The notes under the pieces were generated by a model that was not told where the DNA came from, searched no databases, and saw only the letters and a list, made by a program, of their open reading frames with translations. From NCBI RefSeq assembly GCF_004197395.1, contig NZ_SELS01000022.1, positions 1-64,000 of the forward strand: a stretch of 64,000 bases of DNA. Reading direction: 5' to 3'. Position numbers and translations under genes: made by a program. Positions 36,747-46,071 of this stretch are shown piece after piece; position 1 is the first letter of the stretch; the number at the start of each line of letters is the position of its first letter. The DNA is from Paraburkholderia sp. UYCP14C. Its GTDB lineage: Bacteria; Pseudomonadota; Gammaproteobacteria; Burkholderiales; Burkholderiaceae.

Positions 36747-38350
36747 TCAAACCGTTCCACTCGATCGAATCCGCGGCGGGCGCAACGCATAACTGGCGGC
36801 GCCGGCAGATCCTGCGCGCGGGAGCGTCGACGCTGGTGCTCGGCCTCGTCGCGCCGCGTCTCGCTTTTGCGAGCTCGGTGCTCGGCGTGCGTGTGTGGCC
36901 CGCGCGCGACTACACGCGCGTGACGATCGAATCGGATCAGCCGCTGCAGAACACGCAGCAACTGCTGCAGGGACCGGACCGGCTCGTGGTCGATCTGAAC
37001 GGCCTCGATCTCGATCAGGCGCTGAAGGATCTGGTGTCGAAGATCACGCCGAACGATCCGCAGATTTCGTCGGTGCGGGTCGGGCAGTATCAGCCGCACG
37101 TGGTGCGCATGGTGTTCGACCTGAAGGGCTCGGTGAAGCCGCAGGTGTTCGCGCTGCCGCCGGTCGGCGCCTACAGGTACCGCCTCGTGTTCGACCTGTA
37201 TCCGGCTGTCGCGCCCGATCCGCTGATGGATCTGCTCGCGCAGTCCGAGCGCAAGCAGCAGGCGCTCAACGAAGAAAACAGCGCGCCGCCCGCGACGCTC
37301 GCCGGCCCCGGCACGACGCCGCCCACCGACAACAGCGACGCGTTCTTCGAGCATTACGCGCAAAACGGTAGCGCGGGTAATGGTGGCGGCAGTGGCGCCG
37401 GCAATGGCGCCGCGGGTGTGCCGCATCCGCCCATGCATGGCACGACGGCGCCGTCCGCGCCGGTCATTGCCGGCAGGCAGACGACCCCGTCCGCGCCGCC
37501 CAGCGTGATCGCCCGCAACAAGGGTGGCAACGCCAACGGCAACAGCACCGCGCGCGGGCTCGACAGCAACAACGACAACCTGGGCGAAGGCGACGACACC
37601 TACGCATTCACCACGCCGAAGTCGAGCCGCAGCAATACCGTGCGACTGCTCACCGTCACGATCGACCCGGGTCATGGCGGCGAGGATCCGGGCGCGATCG
37701 GCGGGGGCGGCACCTACGAGAAGCACGTCGCGCTCGACATCGCGAAGAAGCTGCGCGCGAAGATCGACGCGCAGCCGAACATGCGCGCGATGATGACGCG
37801 TGACGCCGACTTCTTCGTGCCGCTGAACGTGCGCGTGCAGAAGGCGCGCCGCGTCGGCGCGGACCTGTTCGTGTCGATCCACGCGGACGCGTTCACCACG
37901 CCCGAGGCGAAGGGCTCGTCGGTGTTCGCGCTGTCGGAGCACGGCGCGTCGAGCGCGGCCGCGCGCTGGATGGCGAACAAGGAGAACTCGTCGGACCTGA
38001 TCGGCGGCATCAACATCAAGTCCGACGACGCCACCGTGAACCGCGCGCTGTTCGACATGTCGACCACCGCGCAGATTCGCGACTCGATGCGCTACGGCAA
38101 CTTCGTGCTCAAGGAGATCGGCGACATCAACAAGCTGCACAAGGGCTCGGTCGAACAGGCCGGCTTCGCGGTGCTGAAGGCGCCGGACATTCCGTCGATC
38201 CTCGTCGAGACCGCGTTCATCAGCAATCCGGACGAAGAGCGGCGCCTGAACGACGACGCGTATCGCGAGAAGATGGCCAATGCGATTCTGACCGGCATCA
38301 AGCGCTATTTCGCGGCGAATCCGCCGCTCGCGAAGAGCCGCATGACGTGA
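36728..38350 (+). CDS. amiC: N-acetylmuramoyl-L-alanine amidase
   Basis: A 540-residue periplasmic cell-separation amidase. The N-terminus has a twin-arginine signal (WRRRQILRAGASTLVLGL), as in E. coli AmiC. An AMIN domain follows (about 50-150), then a Gly/Ala/Asn-rich linker (about 175-305), then the amidase_3 zinc domain: TIDPGHGGEDPG, Glu in TYEKHVALDIA, His in SIHADAF and Glu in ILVETAFISNPDEE. AGGAAAGG precedes the ATG. It overlaps tsaE by 19 bases, so the two are co-expressed. Confidence 0.95.
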   Translation: MSRKMLIKPFHSIESAAGATHNWRRRQILRAGASTLVLGLVAPRLAFASSVLGVRVWPARDYTRVTIESDQPLQNTQQLLQGPDRLVVDLNGLDLDQALKDLVSKITPNDPQISSVRVGQYQPHVVRMVFDLKGSVKPQVFALPPVGAYRYRLVFDLYPAVAPDPLMDLLAQSERKQQALNEENSAPPATLAGPGTTPPTDNSDAFFEHYAQNGSAGNGGGSGAGNGAAGVPHPPMHGTTAPSAPVIAGRQTTPSAPPSVIARNKGGNANGNSTARGLDSNNDNLGEGDDTYAFTTPKSSRSNTVRLLTVTIDPGHGGEDPGAIGGGGTYEKHVALDIAKKLRAKIDAQPNMRAMMTRDADFFVPLNVRVQKARRVGADLFVSIHADAFTTPEAKGSSVFALSEHGASSAAARWMANKENSSDLIGGINIKSDDATVNRALFDMSTTAQIRDSMRYGNFVLKEIGDINKLHKGSVEQAGFAVLKAPDIPSILVETAFISNPDEERRLNDDAYREKMANAILTGIKRYFAANPPLAKSRMT

Positions 38351-38382
38351 TGTCCGTGCGGATGTCGTCGGGCATGGAGCAA

Positions 38383-38410
38383 TAAAAAAACGGCCTCACG
38401 GCCGTTTTTT
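38383..38410. terminator. Bidirectional terminator after amiC
   Basis: ACGGCC (38390-38395) pairs with GGCCGT (38400-38405), with A7 before and T6 after. It serves amiC and the convergent EamA gene. Confidence 0.95.
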
Positions 38411-38434
38411 ATGCACGCGCGCCGCAACGGTTGC

Positions 38435-39316
38435 TCAGCGCGCCGGCATCAGGCGCTGCACGACCCAGCCGCCGAACACGTTGACCGCGAGCCCCGCCAT
38501 CACGAGCAACGCGCCCGCCACCTGGACCGCGGACAATTGCTCGCCGAGCAGCAGCGATGCCGACGCAAGCCCGACGATCGGCACCAGCAGAGAGAACGGC
38601 GCGACCTGGCTCGCCGGATAGCGCGACAGCAGACGGCTCCACAAGCCGTAGCCGACCAATGTCGCGATAAACGCCAGATAGACGATCGCGAAGATCGACA
38701 GCGCGCTGATACCGGTCAGCGCGGCGGCGATCTCGTGCGGCCCTTCGAACACGAACGACGCGGCGAAGAACGGCAACGGCGGAATCAGGCTGCCCCACAC
38801 GACCAGTCCGACCAGATCGACGTTGCCGACTTTCTTCGTGACGATATTGCCGAGCGCCCACATGCACGCGGCGCACAGCGTCAGCAGGAAACCGGCGAGC
38901 GACATCGTGTGGCCGCCTTGCAGTCCGATCACCGCGAGCCCCGCCGCCGCGATCAGCAGACCCGCGACGTTCGGCAAACGGAAGCGCTCGTGCAGAAACA
39001 GCGCCGCGAAGATCAGCGTGAAAAACGCCTGCGCCTGCAGCACCAGCGACGCGAGCCCCGCCGGCATGCCGACGTACATCGCCGAGAACAGGAACGCGAA
39101 TTGCCCGAACGAAATCGTCGCGCCGTAGGCGAACAGCCACCGCCACGGCATTTGCGGCCGCTTGACGAAAAACACCGCCGGCACCGCGGCGAGCGTGAAG
39201 CGCAGCGCGCCGAGCAGCATCGGCGGCACGCCGTGCAGGCCGACCTTGATCACGACGAAGTTGACGCCCCACGCGACCACGACGATCAGCGCGAGCAGCA
39301 AGTCCCTGGGCGACAT
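38435..39316 (-). CDS. EamA-family (DMT) transporter
   Basis: A 293-residue inner-membrane protein with ten hydrophobic helices in two EamA repeats, the drug/metabolite transporter layout. WGVNFVVIKVGLHGVPPMLLGALRFTLAA opens the first repeat. It resembles EamA/YdeD-type exporters of amino acids or metabolites; the substrate is unknown. GGAGAGG before ATG 39316 decides the start over a TTG four codons upstream. Confidence 0.9.
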   Translation of the reverse strand: MSPRDLLLALIVVVAWGVNFVVIKVGLHGVPPMLLGALRFTLAAVPAVFFVKRPQMPWRWLFAYGATISFGQFAFLFSAMYVGMPAGLASLVLQAQAFFTLIFAALFLHERFRLPNVAGLLIAAAGLAVIGLQGGHTMSLAGFLLTLCAACMWALGNIVTKKVGNVDLVGLVVWGSLIPPLPFFAASFVFEGPHEIAAALTGISALSIFAIVYLAFIATLVGYGLWSRLLSRYPASQVAPFSLLVPIVGLASASLLLGEQLSAVQVAGALLVMAGLAVNVFGGWVVQRLMPAR

Positions 39317-39483
39317 TCGCCTCTCCAATGTGATGGTTCAATCCGGCAGTGTAGCGGAGGCTGCGAACCCGGTTCATTGCGCCCGCTCATGGTCAGCGTG
39401 CGCCGTCGCCGTCGGACGCACGCGGCGCGCAGTAGAATCGACCATTCGAGCCTTCTCCTTCCACTTTCCCGCCGAGCCTGCCC

Positions 39484-40359
39484 ATGACTTCCTCGATCAA
39501 AGCCGTCCTCAAACCGCACTTACGCGACATCGGCAATCTGACCGTGCGGCGCGTGCTGCCGGCGCTGGCGGCGCGCCTCGTCGGCCCGTTCATCTTCTTC
39601 GACCACATGGGCCCGGCAACCCTCGAACCCGGCACCGGCCTCGACGTGCGCCCGCACCCGCATATCGGGCTCGCGACCGTCACCTATCTGTTCGACGGCG
39701 CGATCATGCATCGCGACAGCCTCGGCTCCGAGCAGAAGATCGTCCCCGGCGACGTCAACTGGATGACGGCCGGGCGCGGCATCGTCCATTCGGAGCGCAC
39801 GCCGCCGGAAGACCGCGCGCGCGGCCAGAAGATTCACGGCATCCAGACCTGGGTCGCGCTGCCGCTCGCCGATGAAGACGCCGAGCCGTCGTTCGCGCAT
39901 CATGCGGCGGCGACCCTGCCGGTCGTCGAGCGCAACGGCGTGACGCTGCGCGTGATCGCGGGCACCGCGTTCGGCGCGGTGTCGCCGGTCGCGACGTTCT
40001 CGGGCACGCTGTACGTCGCCGCCGACTTCACGCCGGGCAGCGCGTTCGCGCTCGAACCGGAGCACGAGGAACGCGGCGTGTATCTGGTGGAAGGCGATCT
40101 GGAAATCGACGGCACGCCGCTCGAAGCCGGCCAGATGGCCGTGCTCGCGCTCGACGAAACCGTCACGCTCGCGAGCACCCACGGCGCGCGCGTGATGCTG
40201 CTCGGCGGCGAGAAGCTCGACGGCGAGCGCTTCATCGAATGGAATTTCGTCGCGAGCTCGCGCGAGAAGATCGAAGCCGCGAAGCTCGCATGGACCAATC
40301 AGGAAATGGGCCACGTGCCCGGCGAAACCGAATGGATTCCGCTGCCGCCGCGCAAGTGA
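39484..40359 (+). CDS. Pirin-family cupin protein
   Basis: A 291-residue bicupin of the pirin family. The N-terminal cupin has the metal-binding set in RPHPHIGLATVTYLF and later HSERTPPE; GPFIFFDHMGPA and NWMTAGRGIVHSE are diagnostic. Bacterial relatives act as quercetin 2,3-dioxygenases or bind other enzymes; the role here is unknown. It is upstream of the thioredoxin-TPR gene with a 90-base gap. Confidence 0.93.
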   Translation: MTSSIKAVLKPHLRDIGNLTVRRVLPALAARLVGPFIFFDHMGPATLEPGTGLDVRPHPHIGLATVTYLFDGAIMHRDSLGSEQKIVPGDVNWMTAGRGIVHSERTPPEDRARGQKIHGIQTWVALPLADEDAEPSFAHHAAATLPVVERNGVTLRVIAGTAFGAVSPVATFSGTLYVAADFTPGSAFALEPEHEERGVYLVEGDLEIDGTPLEAGQMAVLALDETVTLASTHGARVMLLGGEKLDGERFIEWNFVASSREKIEAAKLAWTNQEMGHVPGETEWIPLPPRK

Positions 40360-40449
40360 CGGCGCCGGGCCCCGCACGCGCAGGACCGCATTGAAATCGC
40401 GCGATTCGGCCCCATGTAGCCACAAACCGTTTTTATCGACGAGGACGCA

Positions 40450-41298
40450 ATGGACACCACTCTGGCCACTTTCGAACAGGACGTCATCAAGGCGTCGATG
40501 CTGGCCCCCGTGCTGGTCGATTTCTGGGCGCCATGGTGCGGCCCCTGCAAGAGTCTCGGCCCGATGCTCGAAAAGCTCGAAGCGGAAGCCGCCGGCAAAT
40601 GGAAGCTCGTGAAGGTCAACGTGGACGAGAACCACGAACTGGCCGCGCACTTCCAGGTGCGCAGCATTCCGCACGTGATCGCGTTCGCCGATGGCCAGGC
40701 CATCGATCAGTTCATCGGCGTGCTGACCGAAGGTCAGCTGCGCGAATTCCTCGAGCGGCTCGTGCCGCAGGGCGCGCCGGCCGCGCGCATCGAAGCGCAG
40801 ACCGCGCTCGCCGAAGGCCGCCGCGACGAAGCGTATGACTTGCTGCAAGCCGCGCTCGCTTACGACCCGGGTTTCGACGACGCGCGCATGGACCGCATCG
40901 AGTTGCTGCTCGAAGACAACCGCATCGACGAGGCCCGCAACGAAGTCGATCTGCTGTCGCCGAAGACCACGCAGGGCATCGACGCGCGTTTCAACGCGAT
41001 CAAGACGCGGCTCGACGCGGTGGACGCCGCCGCGGACCTGCCGCCCACCGATGCGCTCGAAGCGCGCGTCGCGGGCAATCCCGACGATCTGGAAGCGCGC
41101 TACGATCTCGCGAATGCGTTTATCGCGCGACGCAAATACGCGCAGGCGCTCGAACATCTGCTCGCGATCGTGCAGCGCGACCGCGCGTTCCGCGACGATA
41201 TCGGCCGTAAGACGATGTTGTCGGTGTTCGATCTGGCCGGGCACCAGCCGGAGCTGGTGTCGCAGTGGCGGCGCAGGCTGAGCGCGTCGTTGTATTGA
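40450..41298 (+). CDS. Thioredoxin-TPR protein (CnoX/YbbN-like)
   Basis: A 282-residue cytosolic protein. The thioredoxin domain (1-108) has an intact WCGPC active site in DFWAPWCGPCKSLGP, and residues 115-282 form TPR repeats (LAEGRRDEAYDLLQAALAYDPG, then LANAFIARRKYAQALEHLL). E. coli CnoX, a chaperedoxin working with GroEL and DnaK, has lost one active-site Cys; this version keeps both, so redox activity is likely. Confidence 0.93.
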   Translation: MDTTLATFEQDVIKASMLAPVLVDFWAPWCGPCKSLGPMLEKLEAEAAGKWKLVKVNVDENHELAAHFQVRSIPHVIAFADGQAIDQFIGVLTEGQLREFLERLVPQGAPAARIEAQTALAEGRRDEAYDLLQAALAYDPGFDDARMDRIELLLEDNRIDEARNEVDLLSPKTTQGIDARFNAIKTRLDAVDAAADLPPTDALEARVAGNPDDLEARYDLANAFIARRKYAQALEHLLAIVQRDRAFRDDIGRKTMLSVFDLAGHQPELVSQWRRRLSASLY

Positions 41299-41366
41299 TC
41301 GTTTGAAGCCGCTCGCGTGGCGGCGGGTTGGGTGCGGGTGGAAGAATCCGCGCCCACGCAACCACG

Positions 41367-41414
41367 TAAGCGGTCACCTAAGCGGTCACCTAAGCGGTGA
41401 CCTAAGCCGGCACC
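41367..41414. repeat. 12-bp tandem repeat between trx-TPR and tcdA genes
   Basis: Four copies of TAAGCGGTCACC-like units run head to tail: 41367-41378 and 41379-41390 are identical, 41391-41402 has one change and 41403-41414 has two. A fifth, more decayed unit follows. The array stops just before the tcdA stop codon. Confidence 0.85.
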
Positions 41415-41425
41415 TCAGCCGCCCA

Positions 41426-42283
41426 CTAGGCCACCGCCCGTTTCGCCAACTCCCGCAACACGAACGCCGCAGCCGCGAAACCAAAGCTCGCGGTCACGCA
41501 CACGCTCGACCCGAACCCCGCGCAGTTCAAGCCGACCGGCCCCGTGTGTCCCGGCGACGTGCTGACGTGCTCGGCCTGCTCGTCGATATCGCAGACGGCC
41601 GCTTCCGGGTAGATCAGCGGTTCGTCCGAATACACGGCGCTCACCTTGAACTTCGCTTTCGGCCCGCGCGGAAAACCATGCTGCTTGCGCAACTGCCCGC
41701 GCACCTTCGACAGCAGCGGGTCCTGGATCGTCAGCGCGAGATCGTCGATGCGGATACGCGTCGGGTCGAGCTGACCGCCCGCGCCGCCGACCGTGATCAG
41801 CGGCTGCTTACGCTCGACGCACCATGCGATCAGCGCGGTCTTGGTGCGCACGCTGTCGATGGCGTCGATCACGTAGTCGAAGCCGCCGCCGAGCGTCGCC
41901 ACGAAATTGTCCGGCTCAACGAAGTCTTCGATCAGCCGCACGTCGCAGTACGGATTGATCGCCTTGATGCGCTCGGCCATTGCCTCGACCTTCGGTTTTC
42001 CGTAGTTGCCGTCGAGCGCGTGAATCTGCCGGTTAGTGTTGCTTTCGGCGACGTTGTCGAGATCGATCAGCGTCAGCGTGCCGAGCGCGCTGCGCGCAAG
42101 CGCCTCCGCGACCCACGACCCCACGCCGCCGATGCCGATCACCGCGACGTGCGCGCCCTCGAACGCGGCGAGCGCGGGCGCGCCATACAGGCGTGCGATA
42201 CCGCCGAAACGGCGCGCGCGGTCGGCGGTTTCATTCGCGTCGAGGCTGGTAGTAAGATCGGATTGCGCGGTGGTGCTAGACAT
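41426..42283 (-). CDS. tcdA: tRNA threonylcarbamoyladenosine dehydratase
   Basis: A 286-residue E1/ThiF-like enzyme that cyclises t6A37 to ct6A with ATP. RFGGIARLYG, the nucleotide loop VIGIGGVGSWVAEALARS, LIDLDNVAESNTNRQIHA and the CVERKQPLITVGGAGGQ block are conserved. A hydrophobic helix near the C-terminus resembles that of E. coli CsdL/TcdA. The ATG at 42283 is chosen because homologous sequence starts there. It is divergent from pdxH, and a 12-base tandem repeat follows its stop. Confidence 0.95.
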   Translation of the reverse strand: MSSTTAQSDLTTSLDANETADRARRFGGIARLYGAPALAAFEGAHVAVIGIGGVGSWVAEALARSALGTLTLIDLDNVAESNTNRQIHALDGNYGKPKVEAMAERIKAINPYCDVRLIEDFVEPDNFVATLGGGFDYVIDAIDSVRTKTALIAWCVERKQPLITVGGAGGQLDPTRIRIDDLALTIQDPLLSKVRGQLRKQHGFPRGPKAKFKVSAVYSDEPLIYPEAAVCDIDEQAEHVSTSPGHTGPVGLNCAGFGSSVCVTASFGFAAAAFVLRELAKRAVA

Positions 42284-42543
42284 GATGACGGGACTCGAAA
42301 ACACAGGCGGAACGGAACAGGCGGCGGCGCTTTGGCAATTCACCTTGGCAAATCGCTTTGGCAAATAAGCGCGCAGCCCGTATTTTGCCTGAACGCGTGA
42401 AAGCAGCCGCGCAGGACCACGAGCAACGGCGCAACGTTGCAGGCCTGGCGCTCGCAACTGGCGCCGCGTTACGTTGATCCGCTCGCGCGCAAAAAACTGG
42501 CTCCTTAGCTATACTTGGCTAACTGTAGCGGTCGCATAAGAAC

Positions 42544-43185
42544 ATGATCTCACTCGCCGAGCTTCGAAAAAACTATTCGCTGGGCTCACTGGACGTTGCC
42601 CACGTCAACCACGATCCGTTCCGTCAATTCGGCACGTGGTTTCAGCAGGCAATCGACGCCAAGCTGCCCGAGCCGAATGCAATGACGCTGGCCACGGTCG
42701 ACGCGCGCGGCCGGCCTTCGGCACGCATCGTGCTCATCAAGGGCGTCGACCAGCGCGGTTTCGTGTTCTTCACCAATTACGAGAGCCGCAAGGGCCGCGA
42801 ACTGGCCGCGAACCCGTATGCGAGCCTGCTGTTTTACTGGATCGAGCTCGAACGCCAGGTCCGTATCGAGGGCCGCGTCGTTAAAACTAGCGCTGAAGAC
42901 AGCGATGCCTATTTCACGTCGCGTCCGCTCGGCTCGCGCATCGGCGCATGGGCATCGAATCAGAGTCAGGTGATTGAAAGCCGTTCGCAGCTCGAAGTAC
43001 GCGAACGCGAAATCAGCCTGCAATACGGCGACAATCCTCCGCGTCCGCCGCACTGGGGTGGCTACCGTCTGGTGCCCGACGCGATCGAATTCTGGCAGGG
43101 GCGGCCATCGCGGCTGCACGATCGTCTGCTTTACACGCGCGCGGAAGAAAGCGCCAACTGGCTGATCGCACGCCTGTCGCCCTGA
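42544..43185 (+). CDS. pdxH: Pyridoxamine 5'-phosphate oxidase
   Basis: A 213-residue FMN enzyme that oxidises PNP and PMP to pyridoxal phosphate. [24 protein letters not shown] binds [18 protein letters not shown] follows, and the ends [17 protein letters not shown] and [16 protein letters not shown] carry substrate-binding residues. Length is standard. A TATACT -10-like box lies at 42510-42515, about 30 bases upstream. Confidence 0.97.
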   Translation: MISLAELRKNYSLGSLDVAHVNHDPFRQFGTWFQQAIDAKLPEPNAMTLATVDARGRPSARIVLIKGVDQRGFVFFTNYESRKGRELAANPYASLLFYWIELERQVRIEGRVVKTSAEDSDAYFTSRPLGSRIGAWASNQSQVIESRSQLEVREREISLQYGDNPPRPPHWGGYRLVPDAIEFWQGRPSRLHDRLLYTRAEESANWLIARLSP

Positions 43186-43335
43186 CCGGACGATGATCGA
43201 CGAATGACGCCGGCGGCGCCGCCAAACGTAGCGGCGCGCGTCGGCGGGATTGCGTTCGCGCGGCCCGCGCAATGCGCCGCGCCCTGTCGCGATCCACATG
43301 GCTTTGCTTTAAATCAACGAACACGGAGAGATCAC

Positions 43336-44550
43336 ATGTTCTGGGAGAAAAAGCTGGCGCAGTGGGTTGAAGATGTCAAAACCACCGCTAACCTGCCCGC
43401 ACGCCTCGTGCTGTGGGACGGTCAGCAACACGACTTCGGGCAGTTCGCCGCGCCCCGGGTCACGCTACACGTGAAAAGCGCAACCGCGCTGCCCTATCTG
43501 CTCGAACCGAGCCTCGACAATCTCGGCGAAGCCTATGTCAAAGGCAAGATCGACATCGAGGGCAAGCTGTCGGACATCATCAATGTCAGCTACCAGCTTG
43601 CGCGCAGCACCGTCACGAGCGCCGGCAAGCTCGCGCGCGTGCGTCGCTATTTCAATCATTCGAAGACCTCGGACAAGAAGGCAATCCAGTATCACTACGA
43701 CGTGTCGAACGAGTTCTACAAGCTGTGGCTCGACGAGAACATGGTCTACTCGTGTGCGTACTTCGAGACCGGCACCGAAGACCTCGCAACCGCGCAGCTG
43801 AAGAAAATCGATCACATTCTGACCAAAATCCAGGTGCAGCCGGGGCAGCGTCTGCTCGACATCGGCTGCGGCTGGGGCGCGCTCGTGCTGCGCGCCGCGC
43901 AGAAGTTCGGCGCGAAATGCGTCGGCGTCACGCTGTCGCAGAACCAGTTCGATCTCGCCACCGCGCGCGTGAAGGCGGCGGGCCTCGATAATCAGATCGA
44001 AATCCGCCTGCAGGACTATCGCGACATCCAGGGGCAGTTCGATCGCATCACGAGCGTCGGCATGTTCGAGCACGTTGGTCGCAAGAACCTGCACGGCTAT
44101 TTCCAGAAGATGCACGACCTGCTCGCCGACGACGGCATCGCGATGAACCACGGCATCACGTCGAGCGACGCCGACAGCGGCGAAACCGCGCTCGGCGGCG
44201 GCGAGTTCATCGACCGCTTCGTATTCCCGGACGGCGAGTTGCCGCATATCGGCCTCGCGCTCGAATCGATGCAGCGCGGCGGGCTCGAACCGGTTGACGT
44301 CGAAAGCCTGCGCCGTCACTATGCGCACACGCTCGACCTCTGGGCGGAAAATTTCGAAGCCCATGCGGACGAAGCGCGCAAGCTGGTCGACGACGAAAAA
44401 TTCCGCATCTGGCGCGTGTATCTGGCCGGCTGCGCGTATGCGTTCGAAAACGACGACGTGTCGATCTTCCAGGTGGTGTGCCGCAAAGCCGGCCGCAGCG
44501 CGAAAACCCTGCCGTGGTCGCGCCGCTACATGTACGAAAAACCGCTGTGA
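43336..44550 (+). CDS. cfa: Cyclopropane-fatty-acyl-phospholipid synthase
   Basis: A 404-residue SAM-dependent enzyme that adds a methylene bridge across double bonds of membrane lipids. The SAM motif LDIGCGWGALVLRAA is near residue 175, preceded by QYHYDVSNEFYKLWLD and SCAYFETGTEDL. GMFEHVGRKN and the C-terminal RVYLAGCAYAF are conserved. CGGAGAG precedes the ATG at 43336; the frame upstream to 43204 overlaps the pdxH end region and lacks homologous character. Confidence 0.96.
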   Translation: MFWEKKLAQWVEDVKTTANLPARLVLWDGQQHDFGQFAAPRVTLHVKSATALPYLLEPSLDNLGEAYVKGKIDIEGKLSDIINVSYQLARSTVTSAGKLARVRRYFNHSKTSDKKAIQYHYDVSNEFYKLWLDENMVYSCAYFETGTEDLATAQLKKIDHILTKIQVQPGQRLLDIGCGWGALVLRAAQKFGAKCVGVTLSQNQFDLATARVKAAGLDNQIEIRLQDYRDIQGQFDRITSVGMFEHVGRKNLHGYFQKMHDLLADDGIAMNHGITSSDADSGETALGGGEFIDRFVFPDGELPHIGLALESMQRGGLEPVDVESLRRHYAHTLDLWAENFEAHADEARKLVDDEKFRIWRVYLAGCAYAFENDDVSIFQVVCRKAGRSAKTLPWSRRYMYEKPL

Positions 44551-44567
44551 CCCGGCTGCGACCGGTC

Positions 44568-44605
44568 GCGCCGCGGCGGCGTGCATGAAGCGCGCGCCGC
44601 GGCGC
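44568..44605. terminator. GC-rich hairpin between cfa and the DUF72 gene
   Basis: An 11-base perfect stem (44568-44578 with 44595-44605) around a 16-base loop, 18 bases past cfa. There is no T-tract, so it may attenuate rather than terminate. Confidence 0.4.
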
Positions 44606-44634
44606 AACTCTGATGAACAGCAGGCCGGACATCG

Positions 44635-46008
44635 ATGGACCCAAGCAGCACGCGTGACGTTGAAGAGCCGTTGAACGGCAAAGCTGGCGAAGACGCCGAA
44701 GTCGGCGCCCCGGACGGCGCGGAGCATGAAGCCACGCAGCAGTTCGATCTGTTCGGAATGCCGGTGGAGACGGCGGTGGACTCACCGGCCGTGTCCACGA
44801 GCGAAGCTGATTCCACGGGCGGCGCTACCGCGCCGCCAGAACGCAAGCGCACGCCGAAGACTACGAAAGCCAAGGCCGCCGCGTCGCTATTCGAAGGCGA
44901 AACCACGCCCGACGGACTGGCTCCTGAGCCGGACTCCTCAACCGCCTCCCCCGCCGCCCCGAAAAAACGCCGCGGCCGCGACGTGCTCGCCGCACCGCCG
45001 TCGCCGGAACTGCTCGCGCTCGCCGCACAATTGCCGCCGCAGATCCACCTCGGCACATCGACATGGTCGTTCCCGGGCTGGAGCGGCATCGTCTACGGCG
45101 ACGACTACAGCAACAGCAAGCTGTCGCGCGAAGGCTTGAGCGCGTACGGCGCGCATCCGCTGCTGAAGACGGTCAGCATCGACCGCTCGTTCTACCAGGC
45201 GCTGACGGTCACCGAATACCTGCGCTACGCGCAGCAGGTGCCCGAGCACTTCCGCTTCATCGTCAAAGCGCCGATGACGATCACCGACGCCACCGTGCGT
45301 GCCGAGCGCGGTGAGCCGGTGTCGCTGAACCCGTGCTTCCTGAACGCGCAGATGGCGATCGACGATTTCGTCACGCCCTGTCTCGAAGGCCTCGGCGCGA
45401 AGGCCGGCGCGCTGATGTTCCAGTTCTCGCCGCTGCCGGATCAGATGCTCGCGCAGCCGGCGGTGTTCATCGAGCGTCTGGCGGAGTTTTTCAACGCGCT
45501 GCCCAGGCTGCCCGACGGTAGTTGCTACGCGGTCGAGATTCGCGACGCGAGCCTGCTCACGCCGCGCTTCATTCGCATGCTGAAAACGGCGGGCGTGCGC
45601 TACTGCGTCGGCATTCATGCGCGGATGCCCGATCCGCTGCGCCAGGCCGCCGCGCTCGCACTGCTCGACGGCGAGCCGGCCGGCCCGCTGATCGTGCGCT
45701 GGAGCCTGCACGGCGGCTTCAAGTACGAACAGGCGAAGGCGAAGTACGAGCCGTTCAACCGGCTCGTCGACGAAGATCCGGCGACTCGCGCGTCGCTTGC
45801 CGAGCTGGCCGCGCGCTACGCGCTCGCCGGCCAGCCGGTCGTGATCGCGGTCAACAACAAGGCGGAAGGATCGGCGCCGCTCAGCTGCGTGAAGCTGGCC
45901 GAAGAGATCGTCGAAGCCTGCGTGCGTATCACGCAGGCAAGCGAAGAAGTTGGCGATGGCGGCGTCGACGCCGATGACGTGCCGTCGCAAGCACAGGAAC
46001 TACACTGA
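44635..46008 (+). CDS. DUF72 TIM-barrel protein with long N-terminal extension
   Basis: A 457-residue protein. Residues about 138-430 are the DUF72 (YecE) TIM-barrel, opening with IHLGTSTWSFPGWSGIVYG, then SIDRSFYQALT, FRFIVKAP and a late RWSLHGGFKYEQAK. The first 135 residues are an Ala/Pro/Lys-rich low-complexity extension not found in short members (about 240-280 residues). The function of DUF72 is unknown. It is convergent with msrA. Confidence 0.88.
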   Translation: MDPSSTRDVEEPLNGKAGEDAEVGAPDGAEHEATQQFDLFGMPVETAVDSPAVSTSEADSTGGATAPPERKRTPKTTKAKAAASLFEGETTPDGLAPEPDSSTASPAAPKKRRGRDVLAAPPSPELLALAAQLPPQIHLGTSTWSFPGWSGIVYGDDYSNSKLSREGLSAYGAHPLLKTVSIDRSFYQALTVTEYLRYAQQVPEHFRFIVKAPMTITDATVRAERGEPVSLNPCFLNAQMAIDDFVTPCLEGLGAKAGALMFQFSPLPDQMLAQPAVFIERLAEFFNALPRLPDGSCYAVEIRDASLLTPRFIRMLKTAGVRYCVGIHARMPDPLRQAAALALLDGEPAGPLIVRWSLHGGFKYEQAKAKYEPFNRLVDEDPATRASLAELAARYALAGQPVVIAVNNKAEGSAPLSCVKLAEEIVEACVRITQASEEVGDGGVDADDVPSQAQELH

Positions 46009-46015
46009 CGAACAC

Positions 46016-46045
46016 CAACGGGCGGCCTCGCGCACCCGCCCGTTG
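46016..46045. terminator. Hairpin between convergent DUF72 and msrA genes
   Basis: A perfect 10-base stem (CAACGGGCGG 46016-46025 with CCGCCCGTTG 46036-46045) and a ten-base loop, placed in the short gap between two convergent stops. No long T-tract. Confidence 0.6.
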
Positions 46046-46071
46046 CCGACTCCGATTCCTGCGCTGCCCTC

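Noticed and set aside
36645-41420. A mobile element bounded by the two 12-bp tandem arrays
   Set aside because: The arrays have unrelated unit sequences and everything between is conserved housekeeping genes; no transposase or target duplication is seen.
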